A stretch of 64,000 bases of DNA from an uncultured Pelagibacteraceae bacterium (lineage in GTDB: Bacteria > Pseudomonadota > Alphaproteobacteria > Pelagibacterales > Pelagibacteraceae). Each line of letters starts with the position of its first letter. Position 1 is the first letter of the stretch. Positions 8,869 through 19,434 of this stretch are shown here, piece by piece. The translations under genes and the position numbers were made by a program. Below the pieces are notes generated by a model. That model made no database searches and was not told the origin of the DNA. It was given only the letters and a program-made list of their open reading frames with translations. The stretch is taken from assembly GCA_902597895.1 (NCBI GenBank), contig CACJZM010000001.1:127837-191836 (forward strand), given 5' to 3'.

Positions 8869-9623
8869 ATAATATTTTTAGCAAAAGTATTATAGAAAGA
8901 TACTCAAGACAAATTATATTAAAGGATATTGGTCCTAAGGGTCAGAAAAATATAATTAAATCTAAAGTACTAATTGTTGGTGCAGGAGGTTTGGGTTGTC
9001 CAATTATTGATTATTTATCTAGAGCTGGTGTTAACAATATGGGAATAGCTGATCATGACAAAGTGAGTCTATCTAATTTACATAGGCAAAACTTTTACGA
9101 TTTATCTGATTTAGGAAAATTTAAAGTTGAGGTTGTTAAAAAAAAAATAAAAAAAATTAACAATAAAATTAATTTGAAAATTTATAAGAATAAAATAAGT
9201 GAAAAAAATATTAATCTAATAATAAAAAATTTTGATATTATTTTTGATGGAAGTGATAATTTTAAAACAAAATTTTTGTTAAACAAATATTCTATTAAAC
9301 ATAAAAAAATTTTGATTGTTGGTGCAATTAATAAATTCGATGGTCATATATTTACATTTAATTTTAAAAATAAAAAAACTCCATGTTTGAAATGCTTTTA
9401 TCAATCTGATCCCTCTGATGAAATTCTAAATTGTGAGGCTGAAGGAATTTTAGGTCCAGTAGCTGGAATTGTAGCAAATATTCAAGCTATAGAAGGTTTA
9501 AAACAAATGCTTAAAATTGGAAAAGATTTAAATAAGTTGATCTTAATTATAAATTTACTAAATCTTGAATTTAGAAAAGTCACTTTTACAAAAAAGAAAA
9601 ATTGCGTATGTGGAAAATTTTAA
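8865..9623 (+). CDS. MoeB/ThiF/HesA-family adenylyltransferase
   Basis: This 252-residue protein has an E1-like Rossmann fold. It has R-Y-S-R-Q-I-I-L near the start, the ATP-binding G-A-G-G-L-G-C at about residues 41-47, N-L-x-R-Q, and D-G-S-D-N. A CxxC (C-L-K-C) near residue 170 and a C-V-C pair at the C-terminus suggest a structural zinc site. Such enzymes adenylate the C-terminal glycine of MoaD, ThiS or similar sulfur carriers. Neither the partner carrier nor a rhodanese domain is visible here, so the pathway is unclear. It sits at the end of the dut operon by ATGA overlap. Confidence 0.85.
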   Translation: MNNIFSKSIIERYSRQIILKDIGPKGQKNIIKSKVLIVGAGGLGCPIIDYLSRAGVNNMGIADHDKVSLSNLHRQNFYDLSDLGKFKVEVVKKKIKKINNKINLKIYKNKISEKNINLIIKNFDIIFDGSDNFKTKFLLNKYSIKHKKILIVGAINKFDGHIFTFNFKNKKTPCLKCFYQSDPSDEILNCEAEGILGPVAGIVANIQAIEGLKQMLKIGKDLNKLILIINLLNLEFRKVTFTKKKNCVCGKF

Positions 9624-10057
9624 CTTTAATTTTTCTTATATTAAATTTTTTAACATATTCTATGGCTTTAGAAAATTCAAAATTTTTAAGTTTAAAAAAT
9701 GACAGAGTAAACGTCAGATATGGTCCAGGATTTGATTTTCCAATTAAATTTATTTATTTTAAAAAATTTTTACCTGTAAAAGTTATTGACACTAAAGAAA
9801 ATTTTAGAAGGATAGTTGATCACAAAAAGAATAGTGGGTGGATACATAGGACACAACTTAGAAATGTCAATTCACTTATAGTTTTAGAAGATAAAATAAT
9901 TTTTAAAAAAAATAGTAAATTCTCAGAGCCAGTTATTAAAATTGAAAAGGGTAGACTTGTAATTATAAAAAAATGTTTAAATGATTGGTGTAAAATAGAA
10001 ACTGGTGAGTATGTAGGCTGGTTAGAAAACGATAATGTTTGGGGTTTTAAAAATTAG
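9608..10057 (+). CDS. SH3-domain secreted protein
   Basis: From the ATG at 9608 this is a 149-residue protein. It has an N-terminal signal peptide (M-W-K followed by a hydrophobic stretch ending near S-M-A-L) and a bacterial SH3-like region. That region shows the typical V-N-V-R-Y-G-P-G opening and W-I-H-R-T-Q-L. A second SH3-like copy may follow, with the W-C-K-I segment and G-W-L near the end. Such proteins usually bind cell wall peptides in the periplasm. A TTG two codons upstream could also start it. It overlaps the MoeB-like gene and ends 1 bp from the convergent katG. Confidence 0.75.
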   Translation: MWKILTLIFLILNFLTYSMALENSKFLSLKNDRVNVRYGPGFDFPIKFIYFKKFLPVKVIDTKENFRRIVDHKKNSGWIHRTQLRNVNSLIVLEDKIIFKKNSKFSEPVIKIEKGRLVIIKKCLNDWCKIETGEYVGWLENDNVWGFKN

Positions 10058-10058
10058 A

Positions 10059-12263
<2,205 letters not shown>

Positions 12264-12271
12264 TTACCTAA

Positions 12272-12288
12272 TTTATAATCATTCTAAA
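12272..12288. promoter_or_regulatory. Candidate Irr box (iron control element) in the katG leader
   Basis: The 17-bp TTTATAATCATTCTAAA differs at one position from the palindrome TTTAGAA-N3-TTCTAAA that I recall as the alphaproteobacterial iron control element bound by Irr. It lies between irr and katG, 11 bp upstream of the katG ATG, where binding could block transcription or initiation. The heme enzyme downstream and irr upstream make the match biologically sensible. The consensus is from memory, and the site is otherwise AT-rich. Confidence 0.5.
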
Positions 12289-12350
12289 CTGTAAGTCAAG
12301 TGCGCTAATTTGGATATTTTTTATTTAAAATAATATAAATTTAATAAATA

Positions 12351-12767
12351 TTATTCTGGTTCTATTTTAACTAGAACTTCGACAGATTTAATTTTTTTTC
12401 CTGGAATAATTTTTTTTAATTCTATTTTTTTGATATCTTCATTTTTTAAATCTATTAATTCATTATTAGTTTCATCAAAAAAATGGTGGTGGTGAGATGT
12501 ATTTGTATCGAAATAATTATTATTTGAGTCGATATTAATTTGTTTTAAATAACCTGAGTTTTTAAAGGCATGAACTGTGTTATAAACTGTTGCAAGTGAT
12601 ATTTTGTGCACTAAATTATTTGTAAGTAAATTATAAAGGTCTCTTATTGTAAAATGAAATGTTTCTGACCTATCAAATAAAGCCTCACAAATTTTTATCC
12701 TTTGTTTTGTAGGTCTCAACTTAGAATTTCTCAATTTAGTTATATAATTTGAGGTTTTTTGGGTCAT
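12351..12767 (-). CDS. irr: Fur-family iron response regulator Irr
   Basis: This 138-residue protein has an N-terminal winged helix: L-R-P-T-K-Q-R, then the recognition-helix segment [10 protein letters not shown]-terminal metal/heme-sensing half contains Y-F-D-T-N-T-S followed by four consecutive His (92-95) and F-F. This His cluster after D-T-N-T-S is the Irr signature and separates it from Fur, PerR and Zur. The only Cys (27) is not in a CxxC, and no Cys-Pro heme motif is present. Divergent fabA-fabB-fabI is a conserved neighbour of irr in Rhizobiales. It probably controls heme and iron genes, including katG. Confidence 0.85.
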   Translation of the reverse strand: MTQKTSNYITKLRNSKLRPTKQRIKICEALFDRSETFHFTIRDLYNLLTNNLVHKISLATVYNTVHAFKNSGYLKQINIDSNNNYFDTNTSHHHHFFDETNNELIDLKNEDIKKIELKKIIPGKKIKSVEVLVKIEPE

Positions 12768-12837
12768 TTTTTTAATTAAAACAAATTTTTTGTATATTAT
12801 AATGTTATTAAATCAAGTAAGAAATACAACACTAATA

Positions 12838-13338
12838 ATGAAAAAAAATTCATTCAATTATGATGAACTGATTGATTGTGGAAATGGTGGGCTTTTTGGT
12901 CCAGGAAATGCAAAACTTCCATTGCCTCCAATGCTAATGTTTGACAGAATAACTGAAATTAATGAAAATAAAGGTGCTTTTAAAAAAGGAATTATTAAAG
13001 CAGAACTAGATATTAAAGATGAACTTTGGTTTTTTAATTGTCATTTTAAAGAGGATCCTGTGATGCCGGGTTGTCTAGGGTTAGATGCTATGTGGCAATT
13101 AGTTGGTTTTTATTTAGGTTGGCTGGGTAACCCCGGTAGAGGAAGAGCTCTTGGTGTAAATAATGTAAAATTTACAGGAGAAGTTCTTAAAAATGTTAAA
13201 AAAGCAACTTATGAAATTGATATGAAAAGAATTTTAATTAAAGAAGGAACTACTGTAGGTTTAGCGAACGGAATTTTACATGCAGATGGTAAAAAAATTT
13301 ATTCTGCTGAAAACTTAAAAGTAGGTTTATTTAAATAA
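12838..13338 (+). CDS. fabA: 3-hydroxydecanoyl-ACP dehydratase/isomerase
   Basis: From the ATG at 12838 this is 166 residues, the normal FabA length. The start M-K-K-N-S-F aligns with the family, and an upstream in-frame ATG would add 16 unconserved residues. Catalytic His69 lies in F-F-N-C-H-F and Asp83 in G-C-L-G-L-D-A-M-W. It dehydrates 3-hydroxydecanoyl-ACP and isomerises the trans-2 to the cis-3 double bond, the branch point to unsaturated fatty acids. A TATAAT at 12798-12803 could be its -10 element. It overlaps fabB by one base. Confidence 0.95.
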   Translation: MKKNSFNYDELIDCGNGGLFGPGNAKLPLPPMLMFDRITEINENKGAFKKGIIKAELDIKDELWFFNCHFKEDPVMPGCLGLDAMWQLVGFYLGWLGNPGRGRALGVNNVKFTGEVLKNVKKATYEIDMKRILIKEGTTVGLANGILHADGKKIYSAENLKVGLFK

Positions 13339-14549
13339 TGAAAAGAGTTGTTATTACTGGAATTGGAATCGTATCTTGTCTTGGGAACAATCAAGAGGAA
13401 GTATATCAGTCTTTATTAAATTCAAAATCTGGAATTACTTTTTCAGAAGAGTACAAAGAATATAACTTAAAAAGTAACATACATGGAAAACCAAACATAA
13501 AATTGGAGGATCATGTAGATAGAAAATTTATTAGATTTATGGGGCCAGGATCTGCTTATAATTATATTTCAATGATGGAAGCAGTGAAAGATGCTGGTTT
13601 AGAAGAAAAAGATGTAAGCAATATTTCATCTGGTATGATTATGGGTTCAGGAGGACCTTCAATTGAGAATGTTATTTTAGCTGCAGATAAAACAAGAGAA
13701 AAAAATCCAAAAAGAATGGGACCATTCGTTGTTCCAAGAACTATGTCTAGTACTGCATCAGCTACACTTGCGGTGCCATTTAAAATTAAAGGAGTAAATT
13801 ATACAATTTCTTCAGCATGTGCAACTAGTGGACATTGTATTGGAAATGGAATGGAATTAATTCAATTAGGTAAACAAAAAATAATATTTGCTGGTGGAAG
13901 TGACGAAGTTCATTTTGCTATGACAGCAATGTTTGATGCGATGACTGCATTGTCATCAAAATATAATGATACTCCAGAAAAAGCTTCTAGACCTTATGAT
14001 AAAACTAGAGACGGATTTGTAATATCTGGTGGTGGAGGCGTACTAGTTTTAGAAGAATATGAACATGCAAAAGCCAGAGGAGCAAAAATTTATGCTGAGT
14101 TAACTGGATATGGAGCTACTTCAGACGGATATGATATGGTTGCTCCATCTGGAGAAGGTGCTGAAAGATGTATGAAAATGGCATTAAGTAATGCTAAAAA
14201 TAAAATTGACTACATAAATACTCACGGAACATCAACACCAGTAGGAGATATTACAGAGCTTAACGCAGTTGGAAAAGTATTTACTGATTATAAACCTAAA
14301 ATAAGTTCAACAAAATCGTTAGCAGGACATTCTCTAGGCGCAACATCGGTGCATGAGGCAGTTTATAGTTTAATAATGATGAAAAATAATTTTATATCTG
14401 CATCTGTCAATATTACAGATATGGATGATGAAGCAAAAAAATACCCAATAGTGACTAAAGTGGAAAAAAATGTTGAGTTAACTTCAGTTATGTCAAATAG
14501 TTTTGGATTTGGTGGTACAAACGCAACTCTAGTATTTGAGAAAATATAG
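13338..14549 (+). CDS. fabB: 3-oxoacyl-ACP synthase I
   Basis: This 403-residue condensing enzyme has the Cys-His-His triad: Cys161 in S-S-A-C-A-T-S, His296 in N-T-H-G-T-S-T-P, and His331 in A-G-H-S-L-G-A. The C-terminal G-F-G-G-T-N-A motif is present. FabB elongates the cis-unsaturated acyl-ACP made by FabA and also general intermediates. It is the second gene of fabA-fabB-fabI, sharing a base with the fabA stop and ending 1 bp before the fabI start. Confidence 0.96.
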   Translation: MKRVVITGIGIVSCLGNNQEEVYQSLLNSKSGITFSEEYKEYNLKSNIHGKPNIKLEDHVDRKFIRFMGPGSAYNYISMMEAVKDAGLEEKDVSNISSGMIMGSGGPSIENVILAADKTREKNPKRMGPFVVPRTMSSTASATLAVPFKIKGVNYTISSACATSGHCIGNGMELIQLGKQKIIFAGGSDEVHFAMTAMFDAMTALSSKYNDTPEKASRPYDKTRDGFVISGGGGVLVLEEYEHAKARGAKIYAELTGYGATSDGYDMVAPSGEGAERCMKMALSNAKNKIDYINTHGTSTPVGDITELNAVGKVFTDYKPKISSTKSLAGHSLGATSVHEAVYSLIMMKNNFISASVNITDMDDEAKKYPIVTKVEKNVELTSVMSNSFGFGGTNATLVFEKI

Positions 14550-14550
14550 T

Positions 14551-15336
14551 ATGGAAATAATGAAAGGCAAAAAAGGACTTATAATGGGCGTTGCTAATGA
14601 AAGATCTATTGCTTGGGGTATATCACAAAAGCTTGCTGAAGCAGGTGCAGAACTCGCATTTACTTACTTAGGAGATGCACTTAAAAAAAGAGTTATTCCA
14701 TTAGCCGAAAAATTAAATTCAAAACTGACTTTTAGTTGTGATGTTGAAAAAAAAGAGGAAGTTATAAAATTATTTAAAGATATAAAATCACAATGGGGAG
14801 AAATTGATTTTGTAGTGCATGCTGTTGCTTTTTCCGATAAATCTGAATTATCAGGTGAATATTTAAATACAACTAGAGAAAACTTTTTAAGAAGTATGTT
14901 AATTTCTTGTTTCTCATTTACAGAAGTTGCAAAGGAAGCATCAAGTATTATGAAAGATGGTGGAAGTATGCTAACTTTAACCTACGAGTCAACTAAAGCA
15001 ATACCTAACTATAATGTAATGGGCGTTTGTAAATCAGCGTTAGAAGCAAGTGTGAAATATCTTGCTAGAGACTTAGGTATAAAAAAAATTAGGGTTAATG
15101 CTATAAGTGCAGGTCCTATTAAAACTTTAGCTGCTTCAGCAATAGGAGATGCTAAATTTCTTTACAAATGGAATGAGGACCATTCTTTTTTAAAAAGAAA
15201 TGTTGATATTCATGATGTAGGAAATTCTGCCTTATATTTATTAAGTGATCTAAGTAGTGGTGTCACTGGTGAAATTCATTATGTTGATGCAGGTTACAAT
15301 AAAGTTGGTATGCCAGATCCAAAAAATATTACATAA
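14551..15336 (+). CDS. fabI: Enoyl-ACP reductase (NADH)
   Basis: This 261-residue short-chain dehydrogenase has the FabI nucleotide loop G-V-A-N-E-R-S-I-A-W-G at about 13-23. The catalytic Y-x6-K pair is Tyr154 and Lys161, the spacing diagnostic of FabI rather than other SDRs. It performs the last reduction of each fatty-acid elongation cycle and is the usual triclosan target. The ATG at 14551 is preferred over a TTG 15 bp upstream that lies inside fabB. A small basic ORF starts directly at the next base after its stop. Confidence 0.95.
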   Translation: MEIMKGKKGLIMGVANERSIAWGISQKLAEAGAELAFTYLGDALKKRVIPLAEKLNSKLTFSCDVEKKEEVIKLFKDIKSQWGEIDFVVHAVAFSDKSELSGEYLNTTRENFLRSMLISCFSFTEVAKEASSIMKDGGSMLTLTYESTKAIPNYNVMGVCKSALEASVKYLARDLGIKKIRVNAISAGPIKTLAASAIGDAKFLYKWNEDHSFLKRNVDIHDVGNSALYLLSDLSSGVTGEIHYVDAGYNKVGMPDPKNIT

Positions 15337-15447
15337 ATGTCTAAGAGATATAGTGGGAAATCTTTCAAAGACTCGAGTTTAATGAAAAAACCAAAACTTT
15401 CTTTTAAACAAAAAAGAAAGATAAAAAGAGAGAGAAAAAAAAAATAA
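15337..15447 (+). CDS. Small Lys/Arg-rich protein (36 residues), unknown
   Basis: An ATG lies immediately after the fabI TAA with no gap and opens a 36-codon frame. The product starts M-S-K-R-Y-S-G-K-S-F and ends in a tail of almost only Lys and Arg. Over half the residues are basic and there is no hydrophobic segment, which suggests RNA or ribosome binding. The abutting start codon supports translation coupled to fabI. Lys-rich frames occur by chance in A-rich DNA, so it may be spurious. I do not recognise a family. Confidence 0.4.
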   Translation: MSKRYSGKSFKDSSLMKKPKLSFKQKRKIKRERKKK

Positions 15448-15498
15448 CTGCGATTATTTGCAAGTTTAAAACTCAAAAAATTATTATAATTTACAGAC

Positions 15499-15993
15499 AT
15501 GCGACGTAATTTTTTAAAGACTTTGGGTTCGTGTATTATGGGTTTCTTGGTTTATCCATTTAGCTTGGCTAGAGCAAATAATCTAATAGGATATAATACA
15601 AAACTAGAAAAAAATGAGGTTGAATACAACATTATTAATCCAGATTTAACTGATGAACAAAAGAAAATTATGTTTGATGAAGCTACTGAAAGAGCTGGAT
15701 CGAGTGTTTTAAATAAAGAGAAAAGAGAGGGAACTTATCATTGTGCCAATTGTGGGGTAAAATTATTTGAATCCACAGCTAAATTTGATAGTGGAACAGG
15801 TTGGCCATCTTTTACTGAAGCAATACCAGGCGTATTCAAAACAAAAATAGATTACTCATTTGGAATGAAAAGAACTGAATATCATTGTGCAAATTGTGGA
15901 GCACACCATGGCCATGTCTTTAATGATGGACCAAATGGAGGAAAAAGATATTGTAATAATGGGTTATGTTTATTATTTATTCCAACTAGTTAA
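15499..15993 (+). CDS. msrB: Peptide methionine (R)-S-oxide reductase with Tat-type signal
   Basis: This 164-residue protein opens with M-R-R-N-F-L-K and a hydrophobic stretch to about residue 26. The R-R-x-F-L-K pattern indicates a twin-arginine export signal. The mature part is a complete MsrB: zinc Cys pairs 82/85 and 130/133, G-T-G-W-P-S-F near 99-105, H-H-G-H-V-F near 136-141, and the catalytic Cys152 in R-Y-C-N-N. It reduces methionine-R-sulfoxide in proteins, here presumably in the periplasm. It lies 6 bp upstream of a cupredoxin gene. Confidence 0.92.
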   Translation: MRRNFLKTLGSCIMGFLVYPFSLARANNLIGYNTKLEKNEVEYNIINPDLTDEQKKIMFDEATERAGSSVLNKEKREGTYHCANCGVKLFESTAKFDSGTGWPSFTEAIPGVFKTKIDYSFGMKRTEYHCANCGAHHGHVFNDGPNGGKRYCNNGLCLLFIPTS

Positions 15994-15999
15994 ATACTT

Positions 16000-16494
16000 A
16001 TGAAAACATTTATTTTATTTTTAATTTTATTTCCTAATATTTTGTATGCGGGATCAATGAAAATGATAGGTGAAGAGGGTAAACTGAACGAAGTTGATAG
16101 AATTATCGAAATAAAAATGTATGATAATTATTATATTCCAACAGAAATAAAGATAAAAAAAAATGAAACAATAAAATTTATTGTAAAAAATTTTGGTGAT
16201 CTAGTTCATGAATTTAACATTGCAACAAAAGATATGCACATTAAACACCAGCCAGAAATGATTAAAATGATGGAACATGGAATTTTATTAGGTAACAAAA
16301 TTGATAAAGAAAAAATGAAAGAAATGGCAAAAAAAGATCATTCTATGGCACATTCTCATTCAAACAGTGTTTTGCTTGAACCAGGACAGAGTGGAAAATT
16401 AATTTGGAAGTTTAATACAGATACAAAAATTGAAGCGGCTTGTAATGTCCCTGGACATTATGAATCTGGTATGATTGCAAAAATTAGCTTATAA
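16000..16494 (+). CDS. Periplasmic cupredoxin-like copper protein
   Basis: This 164-residue protein has a Sec signal peptide to about residue 17 and a plastocyanin-type fold. His70 (in L-V-H-E-F-N), Cys148 and His153 (C-N-V-P-G-H) and Met158 form a type-1 copper site. Between them is a Met- and His-rich insert (about residues 79-122) that could bind extra copper. It may shuttle electrons or handle copper. The close msrB spacing suggests one transcription unit, but their link is not established. Confidence 0.8.
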   Translation: MKTFILFLILFPNILYAGSMKMIGEEGKLNEVDRIIEIKMYDNYYIPTEIKIKKNETIKFIVKNFGDLVHEFNIATKDMHIKHQPEMIKMMEHGILLGNKIDKEKMKEMAKKDHSMAHSHSNSVLLEPGQSGKLIWKFNTDTKIEAACNVPGHYESGMIAKISL

Positions 16495-16516
16495 TTTATT
16501 TACAAGATAATAAAAT

Positions 16517-16732
16517 TTAGCAACAGCTACAACTTTTTTTCTTTTTAGTTTTTGGCTTTTGCTCAGTTTCTAATTGTTTTTTTTCCACTTCAATAGCCGT
16601 TGTCTGTTTTAAAATTTTATCCTCAAAGTAAGCATAAAGTGAATTGAAACCAAGTTTTAAGGCTTTTTTTTCCTCATAATTTCTTCTACCTTTGAGATTT
16701 TCAATAATTTTTATAATTTCTTGATTTTGCAT
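16517..16732 (-). CDS. Small protein with a C-terminal C-S-C-C tail, unknown
   Basis: This 71-residue protein has a predicted helical N-terminal part (residues 1-45) followed by a Glu/Lys-rich linker and the terminal sequence K-K-K-K-S-C-S-C-C. There is no signal peptide or membrane segment. The clustered Cys could bind metal or be a lipid or redox site. It starts 4 bp after the pnp stop, so it is co-transcribed with pnp and converges on the cupredoxin gene. I do not recognise the family. The intact frame and tight operon position support a real gene. Confidence 0.6.
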   Translation of the reverse strand: MQNQEIIKIIENLKGRRNYEEKKALKLGFNSLYAYFEDKILKQTTAIEVEKKQLETEQKPKTKKKKSCSCC

Positions 16733-16736
16733 CTAT

Positions 16737-18809
16737 TTAAATAGCAGCCTGTTTTATAGAAAGTTTAACTTTTCCTCTATCAAAACCAATAACTTTCACT
16801 TTTACTTCATCACCTTCTTTTACAACATCTGTTACTTTTGCAACTCTTTTTTCTGCAAGTTCTGAAATATGCACAAGTCCATCCTGTTTTCCAAGAAAAT
16901 TAACAAATGCGCCAAATTCCATAATTTTCATAACTTTACCATTATAAATTTTATTTAATTCAGCCTTAGCAGTTAAATCTTTTATAAATTGTAAAGCAAT
17001 ATTTCTAGACTCTTCGTCTGGTGCTGCTACTGTGACCACACCCTCATCATTTACATCAACTTTAGCGCCTGATTTTTCTACTATTTCTCTTATTGTTGCT
17101 CCACCTTTTCCAATTACAGTGGCTATATCTTTTTTATCTACAGTTATTTTTTCCATTTTTGGAGTATGCTTGCCTACTCCATCTCTTGACTTGGAAAGAG
17201 ATTTATTCATTTCACCTAATATATGAATTCTTCCTTCTTTAGCTTGCTTAAGAGCCTGTTCCATTATTTCAAATGTAATTCCTGTAATCTTAATGTCCAT
17301 TTGGAGTGAAGTAATGCCATTTTTAGTTCCTGCAACTTTAAAATCCATATCTCCAAGATGATCCTCATCTCCAAGGATATCTGACAACACACTAAAATCA
17401 TCTCCCTCTTTAATTAATCCCATGGCAATACCTGCAACTGGTTCTTTTATTGGTACACCAGCATCCATTAACGCAAGAGAAGTTCCACAAACTGTAGCCA
17501 TAGATGATGAACCATTTGACTCAGTTATTTCTGATACAATTCTAAATGTATATGGGAAACCTTCTTTTGGAGGTAAAGATGAGTTGATAGCTCTCCAAGC
17601 AAGTTTACCATGTCCTATTTCTCTTCTTCCTGTTCCAATTCTTCCAGTTTCGCCAACTGAAAAAGGAGGAAAATTATAGTGCAACATGAATCTTTCTCTT
17701 TGAAGACCCTCTAAACTTTCAATTCTTTGTTCGTCATCAGAAGTTCCAAGTGTAGTTGTTACAATTGCTTGAGTTTCGCCTCTTGTAAAAAGTGCCGATC
17801 CATGAGTTCTTGGTAAAATTCCTACTTCACACATGATTGGTCTTACATCTGAAAGACCTCTTCCATCTATTCTTTTTTTGTTCTTTAATATATCTGTTCT
17901 AACTATTCTTTTTTCTAAATTTTTGAGCTCAGAGTTCACATCTAAGTCTGTAAAATTTTCATTTTCTTCAAACAATTTTTTCGCTTTTTCCGTTATTTCA
18001 GAAATTAGATTTGATCTTTCTTGTTTATCTCTTATAGAAAAAGCTTTTTTTAATTCACCGGTATATTCATCTTCAAGTTTTTTCTTAACTTCTGATAAAT
18101 CTTTTTTTTCTACAATCCAGTCAGGTTTTTTACATTCTGCAGCAAGTTCCTCTATCATTTTAATTACTGGTATAAAATTTTCATGACCAAATTTAACTGC
18201 ATTTAACATTTCCTCTTCAGTTAATCCGCTTGTTTCAGATTCAACCATTAATACTGCATCTTTTGTTCCTGCAACAACAAGATCCAATTTTGAATTTTCC
18301 AATTCTTTTTTTGATGGATTAAGAACATAATTTCCGTCTATAAAACCAACCCTAGAAGCTCCGATAGGTCCCATAAATGGCATACCTGATATTGCTAAAG
18401 CTGCAGATGAAGCAATAATTGATAATATATCAGCCTCATTTTCTTTATCATAAGATATTACTGTTGGTAATAATTGTACTTCATTTTTAAACTCATCTGG
18501 AAATAATGGTCTTATAGGTCTATCTATTAATCTTGAAATTAATGTTTCACTTTCAGTTGGTCTAGCTTCTCTTTTAAAATATCCACCAGGTATTTTTCCA
18601 GCTGCATAATACTTTTCTTGGTAATTAACTGATAACGGAAAATAATCCATATCTGGATTTATTTTTTTTGCTCCAACAACAGTTGCTAAAACAACTGTTT
18701 CTCCGCACGTTGCTATTATTGCTCCATCGGCTTGTCTTGCGATTTTGCCTGTTTCTAAACTTATTTTTTTTCCTGCTATTTCTATTTCTTTTTTTACTAT
18801 TTTGAACAT
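16737..18809 (-). CDS. pnp: Polynucleotide phosphorylase
   Basis: This 690-residue protein has two RNase PH domains. The second carries G-R-R-E-I-G-H-G and the [15 protein letters not shown] catalytic segment. A KH domain follows with [10 protein letters not shown] (about 557-566), and then an S1 domain (about 617-688). It degrades RNA 3' to 5' by phosphorolysis and can add tails. It starts one base after the rpsO gene, in the conserved rpsO-pnp order. Confidence 0.97.
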   Translation of the reverse strand: MFKIVKKEIEIAGKKISLETGKIARQADGAIIATCGETVVLATVVGAKKINPDMDYFPLSVNYQEKYYAAGKIPGGYFKREARPTESETLISRLIDRPIRPLFPDEFKNEVQLLPTVISYDKENEADILSIIASSAALAISGMPFMGPIGASRVGFIDGNYVLNPSKKELENSKLDLVVAGTKDAVLMVESETSGLTEEEMLNAVKFGHENFIPVIKMIEELAAECKKPDWIVEKKDLSEVKKKLEDEYTGELKKAFSIRDKQERSNLISEITEKAKKLFEENENFTDLDVNSELKNLEKRIVRTDILKNKKRIDGRGLSDVRPIMCEVGILPRTHGSALFTRGETQAIVTTTLGTSDDEQRIESLEGLQRERFMLHYNFPPFSVGETGRIGTGRREIGHGKLAWRAINSSLPPKEGFPYTFRIVSEITESNGSSSMATVCGTSLALMDAGVPIKEPVAGIAMGLIKEGDDFSVLSDILGDEDHLGDMDFKVAGTKNGITSLQMDIKITGITFEIMEQALKQAKEGRIHILGEMNKSLSKSRDGVGKHTPKMEKITVDKKDIATVIGKGGATIREIVEKSGAKVDVNDEGVVTVAAPDEESRNIALQFIKDLTAKAELNKIYNGKVMKIMEFGAFVNFLGKQDGLVHISELAEKRVAKVTDVVKEGDEVKVKVIGFDRGKVKLSIKQAAI

Positions 18810-19058
18810 CTACTTCCTTAAATTTAGTTTCGATAAAACATTTTTATATGAATCTAGTTTATTTTTTTTCAAATAATCTAGTAATTTTTTTCTTCTATTA
18901 ACTGCTCTTAACAGTCCCACTGAAGAATGTTTATCTTTTTTATATTGTTTAATATGTTTTGATAAATTTTCTATTTTATCAGTTAGTTGGGCTATTTGAA
19001 CTTCTGATGAACCAGTATCTTTATCATGAATGGCTAGCTCTTTACTTTTCTTTTTCAT
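18810..19058 (-). CDS. rpsO: 30S ribosomal protein S15
   Basis: This 82-residue protein is recognised by D-T-G-S-S-E-V-Q-I-A-Q-L-T, the H-x-x-S-V-G-L-L segment and R-R-K-K-L-L-D-Y-L. It is slightly shorter than the usual 88-89 residues, mainly at the N-terminus. It binds 16S rRNA at the central domain. The start overlaps the rbfA stop as TAATG. Elsewhere truB usually sits between rbfA and rpsO, and here there is no room for it. Confidence 0.96.
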   Translation of the reverse strand: MKKKSKELAIHDKDTGSSEVQIAQLTDKIENLSKHIKQYKKDKHSSVGLLRAVNRRKKLLDYLKKNKLDSYKNVLSKLNLRK

Positions 19059-19432
19059 TACATTCCTTGTTTATTAGTTTGTTTTATTAAGTTTTCAATT
19101 TTTTCTGCATAATCAAAGGACTCATCTTTAACAAATAAAATTTTTGGTAGGTATTTCATAGTTATTTTTTTTGACAAGGCTTTTCTTATTACAAATGAAA
19201 ATTCTTTTAGTTTTTCTACAATTTCATGCGAATTTTTTCCTCCAAGTGGTAATACAAAGGCTTTTGCAACCTTGAGATCTTGGCTCATTCTAACTTCTGT
19301 TACTGTTATCTCTTTTGTCTCCAAGTTTGGTAATTTTGCTTCCCCCCTTAAAAAAATCATTCCTAAAGCTTGTTTAACCATTTCACCAACTCTTAATTGT
19401 CTTTGAGTTACAGTTTTTCCTAGTTTGCTCAT
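19058..19432 (-). CDS. rbfA: Ribosome-binding factor A
   Basis: This 124-residue protein has a KH-like fold. Family marks are R-V-G-E-M-V-K-Q-A-L near residue 15 and V-T-E-V-R-M-S-Q-D-L-K-V-A-K-A-F-V, with P-K-I-L-F-V-K-D-E-S towards the end. It acts in late maturation of the 30S subunit and 16S rRNA 5' end. It lies 2 bp after infB and overlaps rpsO by one base, so translation is coupled along the operon. Confidence 0.93.
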   Translation of the reverse strand: MSKLGKTVTQRQLRVGEMVKQALGMIFLRGEAKLPNLETKEITVTEVRMSQDLKVAKAFVLPLGGKNSHEIVEKLKEFSFVIRKALSKKITMKYLPKILFVKDESFDYAEKIENLIKQTNKQGM

Positions 19433-19434
19433 GT

